Source: Gammaproteobacteria bacterium
Lineage (GTDB): Bacteria > Pseudomonadota > Gammaproteobacteria > Steroidobacterales > XN24
Direction of reading: 5' to 3'
Assembly: GCA_029287575.1 (NCBI GenBank)
Contig: JARFQW010000085.1
Coordinates: forward strand, 1-41,047
DNA length: 41,047 bases
Both the position numbers and the translations under genes were made by a program. The notes below the pieces were generated by a model, which was given only the letters and a program-made list of their open reading frames with translations, did no database searches and had not been told where the DNA came from. Positions 1-8,430 of this stretch are shown piece after piece (the stretch's first letter is position 1; every line of letters starts with the position of its first letter).

Positions 1-209
1 GGCCCCTTATACGCACTATCCGCCACGTTACTGGCGAGGCCGACGTCAGACGCACAATCGGCTGAAGAACCATTCGAAGCCCTTGTCACAACTGTTGTTG
101 CCCCCAATTCTCCGATCACCGTGCCAGCTGCGCTTTCTGCAGGGCGGTTTTGCGTTATGACTACTTTGTAATCATAGTGAACCGTATTGAACCACCGGGG
201 AGGCAGAGA
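1..209. other. window edge, no assigned gene
   Basis: No gene can be assigned here. Two plus-strand frames are open from the edge: frame 1 reaches TAA at 169-171 and frame 2 reaches a TGA at about 158. Either could be the tail of a gene starting outside the window, but neither peptide shows a motif I recognise. The last 60 bases become AT-richer and contain TGTAAT at 167-172, a possible -10 element for the toxin-antitoxin operon, without a convincing -35. Confidence 0.4.
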
Positions 210-449
210 ATGACCACAGAAGCATTCAGTGTTCGGACTGACCCCAAGAAGATCAGAAAGCTGGATAAGCTGGCCGAGCAGCAGGACCGGTCGCGAAATT
301 ACCTGGTGAACCAGGCGATCGATCAATATCTGGATCTGCTAGCCTGGCAGGATGAGCGGATCAAGGAAGGCATCAAAGCCGCGGATGCAGGTCGATTCGT
401 CTCTGATGCTGAGATGGACGCGATATTTGACAAGTACGAAGACGCTTAA
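210..449 (+). CDS. ribbon-helix-helix antitoxin (CopG/ParD-like)
   Basis: A 79-residue protein, probably the antitoxin of a type II toxin-antitoxin pair. The N-terminal half (about residues 5-45) reads as a ribbon-helix-helix DNA-binding domain: a short beta strand (AFSVRTD), a helix (KKIRKLDKLAEQQ), then the SRNYLVNQAIDQYL helix typical of CopG/ParD/RelB-type repressors. The acidic C-terminal tail ending in DAIFDKYEDA is the kind of segment that wraps the toxin. I chose ATG 210 over the upstream in-frame ATG at 150 because GGGGAGG at 197-203 lies at good spacing before 210, and the upstream extension does not resemble the family. The toxin gene begins 2 nt after the stop codon. By analogy, the antitoxin and complex would autorepress the promoter upstream. 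Confidence 0.85.
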   Translation: MTTEAFSVRTDPKKIRKLDKLAEQQDRSRNYLVNQAIDQYLDLLAWQDERIKEGIKAADAGRFVSDAEMDAIFDKYEDA

Positions 450-451
450 TC

Positions 452-739
452 GTGCGCGTTCGCTGGACGACGGCGGCTGCGAAAGCTTTGCTCGCAGTTC
501 AGGAATACATCGCGAGAGACGATCCACGCGCGGCCTTTGCGGTCGCGCAACACATTCGCGTCGCGGTGGCTCAGCTGCGGGATCATCCGAAGATGGGCCG
601 GGAAGGACGAGTGCGGGGTAGGCGCGAACTCATCATTCACGGCGTACCGTATATCGTTCCGTATCGTAACAAGCGGAAAGAGATCCAGATTTTGAGCGTT
701 TATCATGCGTCCAGAAAATGGCCCGAGTCGTTCGAGTAG
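452..739 (+). CDS. RelE/ParE-family toxin
   Basis: A 95-residue protein of the RelE/ParE superfamily. The sequence follows the family pattern: an N-terminal strand (VRWTTAAAKAL), a helical hairpin including YIARDDPRAAFAVAQHI, the LRDHPKMGREGRV segment, then C-terminal strands RELIIHGVPYIVPYR and IQILSVYHASRKWP. The final H-x-x-R-x-W pattern is common in ParE/plasmid-stabilisation toxins. It starts at GTG 452, 2 nt downstream of the antitoxin stop, so the pair is one operon with coupled translation. ParE toxins poison gyrase and RelE toxins cleave mRNA at the ribosome. The sequence fits the ParE side better, but the target is inferred. The length is normal and the gene looks intact. Confidence 0.85.
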   Translation: MRVRWTTAAAKALLAVQEYIARDDPRAAFAVAQHIRVAVAQLRDHPKMGREGRVRGRRELIIHGVPYIVPYRNKRKEIQILSVYHASRKWPESFE

Positions 740-749
740 CAGGACCAAA

Positions 750-791
750 TCGATCGACATCATCGGCATTCCGCACAAGTCGATCGACATC
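750..791. repeat. 12-bp direct repeat downstream of the toxin gene
   Basis: TCGATCGACATC occurs at 750-761 and again at 780-791, 30 bp apart, with partial similarity in the flanks. Each copy contains the self-complementary core TCGATCGA. It lies in the 176-bp gap between the toxin gene and the phosphatase gene, where I see no other gene. It may be a protein-binding site or the trace of a small duplication; nothing identifies a function. Confidence 0.5.
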
Positions 792-915
792 GGACCCGGT
801 ATCTTCTGAGTCATGGCACGCGCTTGTGGACACAGTTCTGGCTACAAGCCTCGTTGGACACACCCGGATGTCGGCGACTGCACTCGGACACTAATATTTT
901 GATAAATAGATACTT

Positions 916-1401
916 ATGAAGAAAACCTCAACCATTGGTGTGCTTTTTGTGTGCATGGGCAATATTTGTCGTTCCCCAACCGCCGAAGGGGTGTTCCGGA
1001 AGCGCCTGGAGACCGCGGGGCTGGGGGACACGATCGAATCCGATTCAGCGGGCACTCACAGCTATCACATCGGCGCGCCTCCGGACCGCCGTGCTCAGGC
1101 TGCGGCAGCCCGCCGGGGCATTGACATCAGCGACCTGCGCGCACGACGAGTTAACGAAGAGGATTTCGCGCGGTTCGAGCTGGTCGTCGCCATGGACCGC
1201 GACAACCTCATGGAACTCGAGGCTTTGTGCCCGCCCGAGCTTCGCGAGCGCCTGGTTCTGATGATGGACTATGCCGCCAACCGGCACGAAACGGAGGTGC
1301 CGGACCCCTACTACGGCGGCAGCAACGGTTTCGAGCAGGTGCTCGATCTGCTGGAGGACGCCGTGGACGGGCTCCTCCAGCAGATCCGTCACGGACCCTG
1401 A
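916..1401 (+). CDS. low-molecular-weight protein tyrosine phosphatase
   Basis: A 161-residue phosphotyrosine phosphatase of the Wzb/Etp/YfkJ class. The P-loop CX5R(S/T) is seen as CMGNICRS, with Cys13 as nucleophile and Arg19 binding phosphate. The general acid is Asp130 in the VPDPYYGG motif, followed by the two tyrosines characteristic of the family. The length is typical. The start is ATG 916, just after an AT-rich stretch (889-915) that may hold a promoter. It is convergent with rne: the stop codons are 13 bp apart. No capsule or exopolysaccharide gene or tyrosine kinase is nearby, so the substrate is unknown; low-molecular-weight phosphatases also occur in housekeeping contexts. Confidence 0.93.
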   Translation: MKKTSTIGVLFVCMGNICRSPTAEGVFRKRLETAGLGDTIESDSAGTHSYHIGAPPDRRAQAAAARRGIDISDLRARRVNEEDFARFELVVAMDRDNLMELEALCPPELRERLVLMMDYAANRHETEVPDPYYGGSNGFEQVLDLLEDAVDGLLQQIRHGP

Positions 1402-1433
1402 ACCGGAACGCTGCCTAGCGGGGCTCTTCCGGT
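1402..1433. other. hairpin between convergent genes
   Basis: ACCGGAA (1402-1408) pairs with TTCCGGT (1427-1433), and CGCT (1409-1412) can pair with AGCG (1417-1420) inside the loop. It spans the junction where the phosphatase and rne genes end face to face. There is no T-run on either strand, so it is not a standard intrinsic terminator, but it could help 3'-end formation or stability on both transcripts. Confidence 0.4.
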
Positions 1434-4400
1434 CCGTCGCCGCTGGAAGGCGGGGGCACGGCGGCCGGCGACGGTCTCGCGGGTTTTTCGCTGTCCGGTG
1501 CCTGGCGCTTTTCCTGACTCCCCGGGTGACTCCCCGGGCGCTCCGTCGAGACCGGTGGATTGCTGACGGGGCCGACCGGAGCCGGTGTATTCACTGGTCT
1601 TGCCGGGGCCGGTCGCGGTGCCGATGTCGAAGCCGATGAAGTGACCGAAGCTTCCCTCGCGTGCCCGACGCTCTGCGCGGACTTGCTGACCTCGGGTGCG
1701 GATCGCGGTGCGTTTGCCGACTGATCCGGTGCAGGGCGCGGTTCCCGGGGTGTCGCCACCGGGCCCGAGCCGCTGGCGGACGCCGCGGGCTTGGTCCTGG
1801 GAGCAGTGTCGGGTGCCGGCTTTGGTGAGCGATCCGATGATCGTGATGGCGCGGCGCCCGGACCGGGCTCTGGTTTCGGGGCAGGGCTGGCCGACAGCTC
1901 GAAAGGGGGTCGGGGATCAGTCACGGATGATGACGACCCGGGTGACGCCGGCTTACCCTCGCTGGCAGACGGCTTGGCGCCATTGCCGGCGTCCGCGCGG
2001 GCTGGTTTGTTCGCCGCCTCGGCCGTGGCGGGTGCTGTCTCCTGCGACTTGGGAGCGTCGGATCCTGATTTCGACGTGCTGGTTGCTGCGGGGCCTGCCG
2101 AGGCGCCCGCGGTCCGGTCATTTTGCCCCGCCTCGGCCCCGGGACCGCCGTGCGTGCGTGCACGCGGTGGCTGAGACGGCGCCGCGTCCGGGCGTTCGCT
2201 TCCGGTCCGGGATGGCGGCGGCGTATCTGCTGAGCCGCCGCGGTCGGGCGAGGGTTTCACGTCACCGCCGGCCGTTTCGGCCGCCGGGCTGGCCCCTCCG
2301 CTATCGGTCTGGCCCGGGGCCGGGCGTTGTCGCCGCCGTCGCCGCGACCGGGGCGGCGGCTCGTCCTTGCCGGCCTGGGGCCCGTTGTTTTCCTGCGCCT
2401 TATCCGACGGCGCCTCGGCGCCTGCCCCGGTCCCGGGCGTTGCCCCCGTTTCGCGCGCGGGTGGCTTCTGTTGCCCGTTGGCATTGGCTGCCTGGGAATC
2501 GTCCGCGTTCTTCGTCTGAGCAGGGGAAGTCCCGCCGCCTTCTGCGCTGTTTTCTCCCTGGCCTGCTGACTGACGGTCCGCCTGTCCGGCATTCTGACCG
2601 CCTCGCCGGCCTCGGCCGCCACGCCGCCGCCGTCGTTTCCGCGGCGCGGGGGCTTCCGACTGGGCTTCGCCGGCCTGGGCGGCCACCTGGCCCGCGGGGG
2701 CCTGGGCCTGCTGGTCTGACTGATCGGTTGACGCCCCGGACCCCTTGCCGGCGGCCTGGGTGTTGCGCCCGGAACTCCGGCTTTGCTGGCGCTTCTGGCC
2801 GCTCTGAGACTTCCGGCCGCCGCCCTTTGACCCCTGTCGGTCCTGACCGCTGTTCTGGGCCCGGCCGGACTGGTTCCCGGAGCCGGTCTTGCGCGGCCGT
2901 TCCGAGCGGTCTCCGCGTTGCTGGCTCTGGGATCGCGAGCCACGGCTGCGCCCGCCGCGGGAAGAACCGCGCCGGTCTCCGGAATCGCGGGCCGACTTGG
3001 GCTTGGATTGGCGCGCCGCTGGCTTCGCCGCCTGGTTGCCCTGCGTTTCGGTCTCCGGTGTGCCCGGTGTGCCGACAAAAAATGCCTTGATGCGAGTCCA
3101 CAATCCCGGCGTTCCCGGCACGAGGGCGGGCGCGGCCTGGGCAGCCTGGGTCACGCTGACCGGAGCCGGCGCTGGCTTGGCGGGTACGATTCCGGAAACC
3201 GCGGGTTCTTCGGGCTTGGCCTTCTGATCACTTCCCGTGACCACATCGTCTTCCGCCTCGATACTCTCGGGCAACTGATAGCTGACCGGCGCGTTTTCCG
3301 GCAGCTCCATGGCGTCGTCCCGAACCCGCCGGATCTGGTAGTGAGGCGACACCAGGTGCTGGCGGGGAACGATGACAATCTGCGTGCCCTCGCGATCCTC
3401 CACGTCCCGAATCCACTCCCGCTTCTCGTTGAGAAGATAGGTCGCTACATCAATCGGGAGTTCTGCAATAACCTTGGAGGTGCGGTCCTTACGGCCTTCC
3501 TCGGCCATCAGGCGGAGAACGGACAGTGCGAGCGATTCGACGCTGCGGATGCTGCCGCGGCCGACGCACCGCGGGCATACGATATGCGAGGATTCGCCCA
3601 GCGACGGGCGCAAGCGCTGTCGCGACATTTCCAGCAGTCCGAAGCGTGATATGCGGCCGATCTGAACCCTTGCACGATCCGCACGCACGCTTTCGCGCAG
3701 CCGTGTTTCCACGTCGCGCTGATTGCGCGATGGGCCCATATCGATGAAGTCGATGACGATCAGGCCGCCGAGATCCCGTATCCGCAGCTGCCGCGCAATC
3801 TCCTCGGCGGCTTCGAGATTCGTGTTCAGCGCGGTGCTTTCGATATCGTCGCCTTTCGTCGCCCGCGCGGAGTTAATGTCGATGGAAAGCAGCGCTTCGG
3901 TGTGATCAATGACAATGCTGCCGCCCGACGGCAGCTCCACGATGTGCGAATAAGCCGACTCGATCTGGCTTTCGATCTGGAAGCGGGTGAACAGCGGCAC
4001 CCGGTCGTTGTAGAGCTTGATCTTGCTCAGGTTGTGCGGCATCACCCGTTCCATGAACTGGCGCGCCTGCTCATAGGCTTCCTCGTCGTCCACGAGAATC
4101 TCGCCCACGTCGGAGGAGAAATGATCCCGCAGGGCCCGGACGACGGCGTTGCTTTCCTGATAGATCAGAAACGGGGCGGGGCGCTCGACGGCGGAGGCCT
4201 TGATGGCTTCCCATACCTTGAGCAGGTAGTCCGTATCCCACTGCAACTCTTCAGAGGTCCGGCCTACGCCGGCCGTGCGAACGATGACACCCATGCCCTC
4301 GGGCACCACCAGATCCTGCATGGACTCGCGGACGGCATCCCGGTCTTCACCGGTGATTCGCCGTGACACCCCGCCGGCCTTGGGATTGTTTGGCATCAGT

Positions 4401-4783
4401 ACGAGGAAACGGCCGGCCAGACTGAGGTAGGTGGTCAGGGCAGCGCCCTTGTTGCCGCGCTCCTCCTTCTCGACCTGGACCACGATTTCCTGACCTTCGC
4501 GTATCAGGTCGCGAATCGCCCCGCGGCCGCCGCTTTCGGCGCCGTTGACAAAGTATTCCGGAGAAATTTCCTTGACCGGCAGGAATCCGTGCCGGTCGGC
4601 GCCGTACTCGACAAACGCGGCGTCGAGGCTAGGTTCTATCCGGGTGATTCGGCCCTTGTAGATGTTGGCCTTTTTCTGTTCCCGGGAGGGAACTTCGACG
4701 TCCAGGTCGGCCAGCTTCTGGCCGTCGACCATGGCGATACGCAACTCTTCTTCCTGAGTTGCGTTCACAAGCATTCTCTTCAT
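1415..4783 (-). CDS. rne: ribonuclease E
   Basis: Endoribonuclease E of 1122 residues, the core of the RNA degradosome, acting on mRNA decay and rRNA/tRNA processing at the inner membrane. The catalytic N-terminal half (about 1-510) closely follows E. coli RNase E: an S1 RNA-binding domain at about 36-120, the DNase I-like domain with Asp302 in SIDIN and Asp345 in LIVIDFIDM (equivalent to E. coli D303 and D346), and the zinc-link CPRC at 403-406. The C-terminal half (about 520-1122) is low complexity, very rich in Ser, Pro, Gln, Ala, Gly and Arg, with an arginine-rich patch ([13 protein letters not shown]) of the kind that binds RNA. I cannot assign PNPase, helicase or enolase docking sites in it. 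The gene is divergent from rluC, as in E. coli, with a long leader that suggests RNase E autoregulation through its 5' UTR. Confidence 0.97.
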   Translation of the reverse strand: MKRMLVNATQEEELRIAMVDGQKLADLDVEVPSREQKKANIYKGRITRIEPSLDAAFVEYGADRHGFLPVKEISPEYFVNGAESGGRGAIRDLIREGQEIVVQVEKEERGNKGAALTTYLSLAGRFLVLMPNNPKAGGVSRRITGEDRDAVRESMQDLVVPEGMGVIVRTAGVGRTSEELQWDTDYLLKVWEAIKASAVERPAPFLIYQESNAVVRALRDHFSSDVGEILVDDEEAYEQARQFMERVMPHNLSKIKLYNDRVPLFTRFQIESQIESAYSHIVELPSGGSIVIDHTEALLSIDINSARATKGDDIESTALNTNLEAAEEIARQLRIRDLGGLIVIDFIDMGPSRNQRDVETRLRESVRADRARVQIGRISRFGLLEMSRQRLRPSLGESSHIVCPRCVGRGSIRSVESLALSVLRLMAEEGRKDRTSKVIAELPIDVATYLLNEKREWIRDVEDREGTQIVIVPRQHLVSPHYQIRRVRDDAMELPENAPVSYQLPESIEAEDDVVTGSDQKAKPEEPAVSGIVPAKPAPAPVSVTQAAQAAPALVPGTPGLWTRIKAFFVGTPGTPETETQGNQAAKPAARQSKPKSARDSGDRRGSSRGGRSRGSRSQSQQRGDRSERPRKTGSGNQSGRAQNSGQDRQGSKGGGRKSQSGQKRQQSRSSGRNTQAAGKGSGASTDQSDQQAQAPAGQVAAQAGEAQSEAPAPRKRRRRRGGRGRRGGQNAGQADRQSAGQGENSAEGGGTSPAQTKNADDSQAANANGQQKPPARETGATPGTGAGAEAPSDKAQENNGPQAGKDEPPPRSRRRRRQRPAPGQTDSGGASPAAETAGGDVKPSPDRGGSADTPPPSRTGSERPDAAPSQPPRARTHGGPGAEAGQNDRTAGASAGPAATSTSKSGSDAPKSQETAPATAEAANKPARADAGNGAKPSASEGKPASPGSSSSVTDPRPPFELSASPAPKPEPGPGAAPSRSSDRSPKPAPDTAPRTKPAASASGSGPVATPREPRPAPDQSANAPRSAPEVSKSAQSVGHAREASVTSSASTSAPRPAPARPVNTPAPVGPVSNPPVSTERPGSHPGSQEKRQAPDSEKPARPSPAAVPPPSSGDGPEEPR

Positions 4784-5112
4784 GTGTTGTTGCTCGGATC
4801 AGTCTGGCCGCCGTGGGTTCCGTCGTCAACGGGACCGCGGCTCGCACGGGAACCGGCGCCGCGACGCGGAAAATCCGGGTCGCTATCAGCGTCAGCAACA
4901 AGGCGGGCAGTATCAGGGTCATCGTTGTCCTGCGGTGCGGCGAGCGCCTTTGCGAACTCGGGTCCGCAAAGGGCCAGCGCAACGGTCACCGGGTGGGAAC
5001 GGTTCGGCGGCTGGTGGAGTCAGTGGACCATGCGGCGCAGTGCCGGCACGGCATGGAATCTTTCGTACCGGTCGGAACCTGCGAGCTATACCGTCACCGA
5101 AGCTCCGACGCG
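4784..5112 (-). promoter_or_regulatory. long 5' leader of rne
   Basis: The 407 bp between rne and rluC holds no convincing gene. From the predicted rne promoter the untranslated leader would be about 330 nt, close to the roughly 360-nt E. coli rne leader that folds into hairpins and lets RNase E limit its own mRNA. The conservation of length and position is seen; the autoregulatory role is inferred from E. coli. Confidence 0.5.
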
Positions 5113-5119
5113 TTGGATT

Positions 5120-5148
5120 ACTATATCAACGACCTGCAGGTTCATCAA
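5120..5148 (-). promoter_or_regulatory. predicted sigma-70 promoter of rne
   Basis: Read on the minus strand: -35 TTGATG (5143-5148), a 17-bp spacer, then -10 TATAGT (5120-5125). The expected start is near 5112. It lies in the only AT-rich part of the rne-rluC gap. Confidence 0.6.
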
Positions 5149-5190
5149 TCGGCAGACAAGACTTAACTTACTGAATCTAGAGAGGGGATT

Positions 5191-6156
5191 TTGCCCCCAG
5201 CACCCGCCGGTTCGGCGCCCGGTGTCGCGCATGTCGCCATTGAGGCGGAGCAGGCCGGCCAGCGAATCGACAATTTTCTCCTCGCCCGGTTAAAGGGTGT
5301 GCCCAAATCGCGGATCTACCGGATCCTGCGAAAAGGCGAGGTGCGTGTGAACAAGAAGCGCGTGGCTCCCGGCTACCGGCTACAGGCCGGTGATGTGGTC
5401 CGGGTGCCGCCCGTGAGAGTCGCTGAGACTGCCGGGCCCGGTCCCCGGGCGGCGCAGGTGGGGCAACGTCTCTATGCCTCTGCGATTCACGAAGACGGAC
5501 GGCTCCTGGTCGTGGACAAACCGGCCGGGCTGGCCGTGCACGGCGGCAGCGGCATGTCCTTCGGGGTCATCGAAGCGCTTCGGGCGGCCCGGCCCGATGC
5601 CCCTTATCTGGAACTCGTCCATCGCCTGGATCGGGAGACCAGCGGATGTCTCCTGGTCGCGCAGCGCCGCAGCACTCTCCGGCGTCTTCACGAGCTCCTG
5701 CGCGAGGGACGTGTGGAGAAACGCTACCTCGCGCTGGTCATGGGTGAATGGACGCGCGGATTCCTGCGCCAGGAGGACGATCTGGTGATCGGGCGGGGCG
5801 CGGAGGGTGAGCGCTACGTCCGGGTTGCCGAAGAGGGCCGGCGGGCTTCCAGTGATTTCCGGCCGCTGGGAACGGGGCCGATCGCGTCCTTCATGGAAAT
5901 CACGATTCATACCGGCCGGACACACCAGATCCGGGTCCAGTCAGAAGCCCTCGGCCATCCGCTGGCGGGCGATGAGCGTTACGGGCAGAAGGATTTCAAC
6001 CGCCGGATGAAGGCGCTCGGGCTGCGCCGCATGTTCCTTCACGCGGCCGCACTCGGTTTCACCGATCCGGTGACCGGGGAAGCGAGGGTGTTCAGTTCTC
6101 CGCTGCCTCCAGATCTCAGACGCGTTCTCGATCACCTGGAGATTGCCCATGCCTAG
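5191..6156 (+). CDS. rluC: 23S rRNA pseudouridine synthase RluC
   Basis: A 321-residue RluA-family pseudouridine synthase; E. coli RluC modifies 23S rRNA U955, U2504 and U2580. An N-terminal S4 RNA-binding domain (about 23-75: QRIDNFLLARLKGVPKSRIY, then GEVRVNKKR) is followed by the catalytic domain. The signature HRLDRETSGCLLVA has catalytic Asp147, and TGRTHQIRVQ is the conserved late motif. The start is TTG 5191 with AGAGGGG at 5181-5187 in Shine-Dalgarno position; no ATG or GTG is available at the right place for a full S4 domain. It is divergent from rne, the same order as in E. coli and Pseudomonas, which supports RluC over other RluA paralogs. Its 3' end overlaps the next gene by 8 nt. 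Confidence 0.95.
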   Translation: MPPAPAGSAPGVAHVAIEAEQAGQRIDNFLLARLKGVPKSRIYRILRKGEVRVNKKRVAPGYRLQAGDVVRVPPVRVAETAGPGPRAAQVGQRLYASAIHEDGRLLVVDKPAGLAVHGGSGMSFGVIEALRAARPDAPYLELVHRLDRETSGCLLVAQRRSTLRRLHELLREGRVEKRYLALVMGEWTRGFLRQEDDLVIGRGAEGERYVRVAEEGRRASSDFRPLGTGPIASFMEITIHTGRTHQIRVQSEALGHPLAGDERYGQKDFNRRMKALGLRRMFLHAAALGFTDPVTGEARVFSSPLPPDLRRVLDHLEIAHA

Positions 6157-6814
6157 GCGCTGGTCCCTGATTGTTTTCGACTGGGACGGGACGCTGATGG
6201 ATTCGACCCAGCATATTGTGGATGCCGCTCTGCGAGCGATTGCCGATCTCGGCCTCGAATCCCGGTCTCCCGAGGCCGTGCGGTCGATTATCGGATTGGG
6301 GCTCAGGGAGTCCTGGGCCAGTCTCTATCCGGACACGGGAGACAGGGAACTCACCGAATTCACCTCGGCTTACCGACGGCATTTTTTTTCTGACGAGCTG
6401 TATCGAACGACGCTCTACCCGGGCGTGGCCGAGGTCCTGCGGCGGTTGCGCTCACAGGGCCATTCGCTGGCTGTCGCGACCGGCAAGGGGCGGCCAGGGC
6501 TGGACCGGGACCTGGAGCGCACCGGTCTGGGATCGTATTTCTCGGTGACCCGGACGGCCGATGAGTCCCGGTCCAAGCCGAATCCGGACATGCTGCTCGA
6601 TATCTTCCGACAAACCGGCAGCGCGCCGGAGCAGACTCTGGTCGTGGGCGATACGGAGTTCGATGTGGAGATGGCCAGGCGGGCGGGTAGTCCTGCCCTG
6701 GGTATCTCCTGGGGAGCGCACCCGGGCGAACGGCTGCGCCGGGCAGGCGTCCTGGGTCTCATTGAAGATATCGCGGAGCTGCCCGGCTGGCTGGATGGTC
6801 CCGACGGCCAGTAA
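6149..6814 (+). CDS. HAD-IA family hydrolase (phosphoglycolate phosphatase-like)
   Basis: A 221-residue haloacid dehalogenase superfamily phosphatase. Motif I is FDWDGTLMDS, with Asp11 as nucleophile and Asp13 as acid/base. Motif II is in AVATGKGR, motif III is the Lys in SKPNPDML, and motif IV is GDTEFDVEMA. The cap inserted after motif I is helical, as in subclass IA (Gph/YfbT type). I take ATG 6149 as start, 8 nt inside the rluC reading frame; an in-frame TTG at 6143 is possible. A HAD gene directly after rluC is a common arrangement in gammaproteobacteria such as Pseudomonas. The substrate cannot be read from sequence. It converges on yceF across 72 bp. Confidence 0.9.
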   Translation: MPRRWSLIVFDWDGTLMDSTQHIVDAALRAIADLGLESRSPEAVRSIIGLGLRESWASLYPDTGDRELTEFTSAYRRHFFSDELYRTTLYPGVAEVLRRLRSQGHSLAVATGKGRPGLDRDLERTGLGSYFSVTRTADESRSKPNPDMLLDIFRQTGSAPEQTLVVGDTEFDVEMARRAGSPALGISWGAHPGERLRRAGVLGLIEDIAELPGWLDGPDGQ

Positions 6815-6886
6815 GCGCTGCGCAACATCAGGGCCCGGGCGTGGGCGGCCAGGGTCGAGCCCGGATGCCTGCGCGGGAAACAGAAG

Positions 6887-7465
6887 CTACGGTAGCTCGA
6901 CTCCCAGCTGCCGAAGCACGCCGGCGACCCAGATCAGCGGCAGACCGACCAGCCCGGTCGGGTCGAGGCTGTCAATGCGCTCCAGGAGACTGATGCCCAG
7001 CCCTTCGGAATAGAAACTCCCCGCCGAGTCCCAGGGCTGCTCGCGCTGAAGGTATCGCCCGATCTCCTCCTGAGAGAGGGGGCGGAACTGGACCCGGGTG
7101 ATGTCCATGTGCAGGAACTGCTCACTGGGAGCCTGTCTGGCATCCACGACAGACACCGCCGTGAGAAATTCCACTGCGTGTCCGGAAGAGCTTGCGAGCT
7201 GGCGCTGGGCCTCGGCGGGCCCGCCCGGCTTCCCCAGGATCTGTCCGTCTCTGACCGCTACCTGGTCCGAGCCGATGACGATCCGGCCCGGAACCGCGGC
7301 CGCACCGGCCTCGGCCTTGCTGGTGGCGAGCCGGGTGGCGAGTTCGTGGGGCTCCTCGCCCGGGCGTGGGTGCTCGTCGACTTCCGGGGAAACCGTCTCG
7401 AACGGAATTCCGAGACGCTGCAAGAGGGCGCGGCGATGGCCTGACGTGGAGGCGAGAACGAGCAT
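6887..7465 (-). CDS. yceF: Maf-like nucleotide pyrophosphatase, YceF type (7-methyl-GTP)
   Basis: A 192-residue Maf/HAM1-fold pyrophosphatase that hydrolyses non-canonical nucleotides. N-terminal MLVLASTSGHRRALLQRLG is the Maf P-loop-like signature. The GSDQVAV motif (GAD-T in the YhdE/Maf-1 group) and the position beside yceD-rpmF point to the YceF branch, which acts on 7-methyl-GTP. The start is ATG 7465, with AAGGAG close upstream. The frame stays open far upstream of 7465, but that part overlaps yceD antisense and has no Maf similarity, so I excluded it. The gene is divergent from yceD, and the two promoters appear to overlap. Confidence 0.93.
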   Translation of the reverse strand: MLVLASTSGHRRALLQRLGIPFETVSPEVDEHPRPGEEPHELATRLATSKAEAGAAAVPGRIVIGSDQVAVRDGQILGKPGGPAEAQRQLASSSGHAVEFLTAVSVVDARQAPSEQFLHMDITRVQFRPLSQEEIGRYLQREQPWDSAGSFYSEGLGISLLERIDSLDPTGLVGLPLIWVAGVLRQLGVELP

Positions 7466-7507
7466 GTCTGCTCCTTGGACAAGGGTCCCGGGACGTGTTC
7501 GGGCGCT

Positions 7508-7535
7508 AGTATAACGTTCCCGGATCCTTTGACAG
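7508..7535 (-). promoter_or_regulatory. predicted promoter of yceF
   Basis: Read on the minus strand: CTGTCA (7530-7535), a 16-bp spacer, TATACT (7508-7513). The -35 hexamer overlaps the -35 of the divergent yceD promoter (7529-7534), so only one of the two may be occupied at a time. Confidence 0.45.
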
Positions 7536-7558
7536 AAAGACGCAACCCTCTGTAAACT
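7529..7558 (+). promoter_or_regulatory. predicted promoter of the yceD-rpmF-plsX-fabH operon
   Basis: Consensus -35 TTGACA (7529-7534), an 18-bp spacer and -10 TAAACT (7553-7558). Transcription would begin at about 7564-7567, 1-4 nt before the yceD ATG at 7568. Confidence 0.55.
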
Positions 7559-7567
7559 TAATCGATT

Positions 7568-8185
7568 ATGCTTCTCACGCCGGAAAGTCGCCTGCCGCCG
7601 GCCGAGGGCTGGTCCGACGCACGATGTCAGGGGCGCTGGGAGCTCGAGAAGTTCCGGCGGCTCCAGGCGGTCTCGACGGGCGGCGCTGAAGAAAATGCCG
7701 ATGTGTCCGGGGGTTCGGAAGCGCAGCGGCCCGAAGCACAACAGTTCGTCGAGGCGGATGTTGCCGTTCGCCGTGATGCCGCGGGGATCTGGCGCCTCCA
7801 AGGTGAGGCACGGGCGGTGCTCGGCGCGATGTGCCAGCGGTGCCTGGATCCGCTGACCCTGGAGGTTTCCAGTGACGTGGATGTCGCGCTGGACGATGTG
7901 TCCGGTGCATCGGATGGCGACGCTGGAGTCCGGGATGAAGCGGTGGACTGGCCGGCCGGGGGAATGACTCTGGGCGAATTGCTCGAGGACGAGATCTTTC
8001 TCGCGATGCCCCAGGTGCCAGTCCATCCGGACAGGCAGGGCTGCGGGAAGCTCGCGACGAGGCTGGAAGAATTTAGCGACGCGGGTGCCGGCCCAGGCCC
8101 GACAGGAGAGGCCGAGACCCGCCCGTTTGCCGGACTCAGGGATCTGCTGTCGGCCGCGACGGCGGATCGCAAGAAGAATGACTAG
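7568..8185 (+). CDS. yceD: YceD family (DUF177) 23S rRNA accumulation protein
   Basis: A 205-residue DUF177/YceD protein. In E. coli and plants this family is needed for normal 23S rRNA accumulation. The diagnostic centre is [13 protein letters not shown], a CxxC followed by the conserved strand, and the region [20 protein letters not shown] matches the C-terminal family pattern E-x-hhLxhPxhPxH. The position directly before rpmF is the classic yceD-rpmF pair and confirms the call. The start is ATG 7568. There is no Shine-Dalgarno sequence before it, and the predicted promoter ends 9 nt upstream, so the mRNA may be leaderless. The acidic stretch around residues 35-60 is less conserved. Confidence 0.9.
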   Translation: MLLTPESRLPPAEGWSDARCQGRWELEKFRRLQAVSTGGAEENADVSGGSEAQRPEAQQFVEADVAVRRDAAGIWRLQGEARAVLGAMCQRCLDPLTLEVSSDVDVALDDVSGASDGDAGVRDEAVDWPAGGMTLGELLEDEIFLAMPQVPVHPDRQGCGKLATRLEEFSDAGAGPGPTGEAETRPFAGLRDLLSAATADRKKND

Positions 8186-8208
8186 GAATTGATTCAGGAG
8201 TTGATGTC

Positions 8209-8400
8209 ATGGCTGTACAGAAGAATCGCAAGACGCCCTCGAAGCGTGGCATGCGCCGTTCCCACGACCAGCTGGGGAAGCCCACGCTCTCGGTGGAGTC
8301 GACCACCGGGGAAACGCACCGTCGCCATCACGTGAGTGCGGATGGCTACTACCGCGGCCGGAAGGTCGTGGAAACTGCAGTCTCCGACGACGACGAATAA
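8209..8400 (+). CDS. rpmF: 50S ribosomal protein L32
   Basis: Ribosomal protein L32, 63 residues. N-terminal [20 protein letters not shown] and the [14 protein letters not shown] segment are nearly identical to E. coli L32. There are no cysteines, so it is the zinc-independent type. A short acidic tail (SDDDE) extends the C terminus beyond E. coli. It lies 23 nt after yceD and 30 nt before plsX, the conserved yceD-rpmF-plsX-fabH operon linking ribosome supply with lipid synthesis. Confidence 0.98.
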   Translation: MAVQKNRKTPSKRGMRRSHDQLGKPTLSVESTTGETHRRHHVSADGYYRGRKVVETAVSDDDE

Positions 8401-8430
8401 GACTTCGTACGCGGGCCGGCGGCGGCGTCG

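Noticed and set aside
1696-3090. A 464-codon open frame on the plus strand, antisense to the end of rne
   Set aside because: It mirrors the GC-rich low-complexity tail of RNase E, is full of Arg/Pro/Gly and has no recognisable domain.
7466-8026. In-frame upstream extension of yceF to about 379 residues
   Set aside because: The extra part is antisense to yceD, lacks Maf similarity, and a good Shine-Dalgarno sequence precedes ATG 7465.
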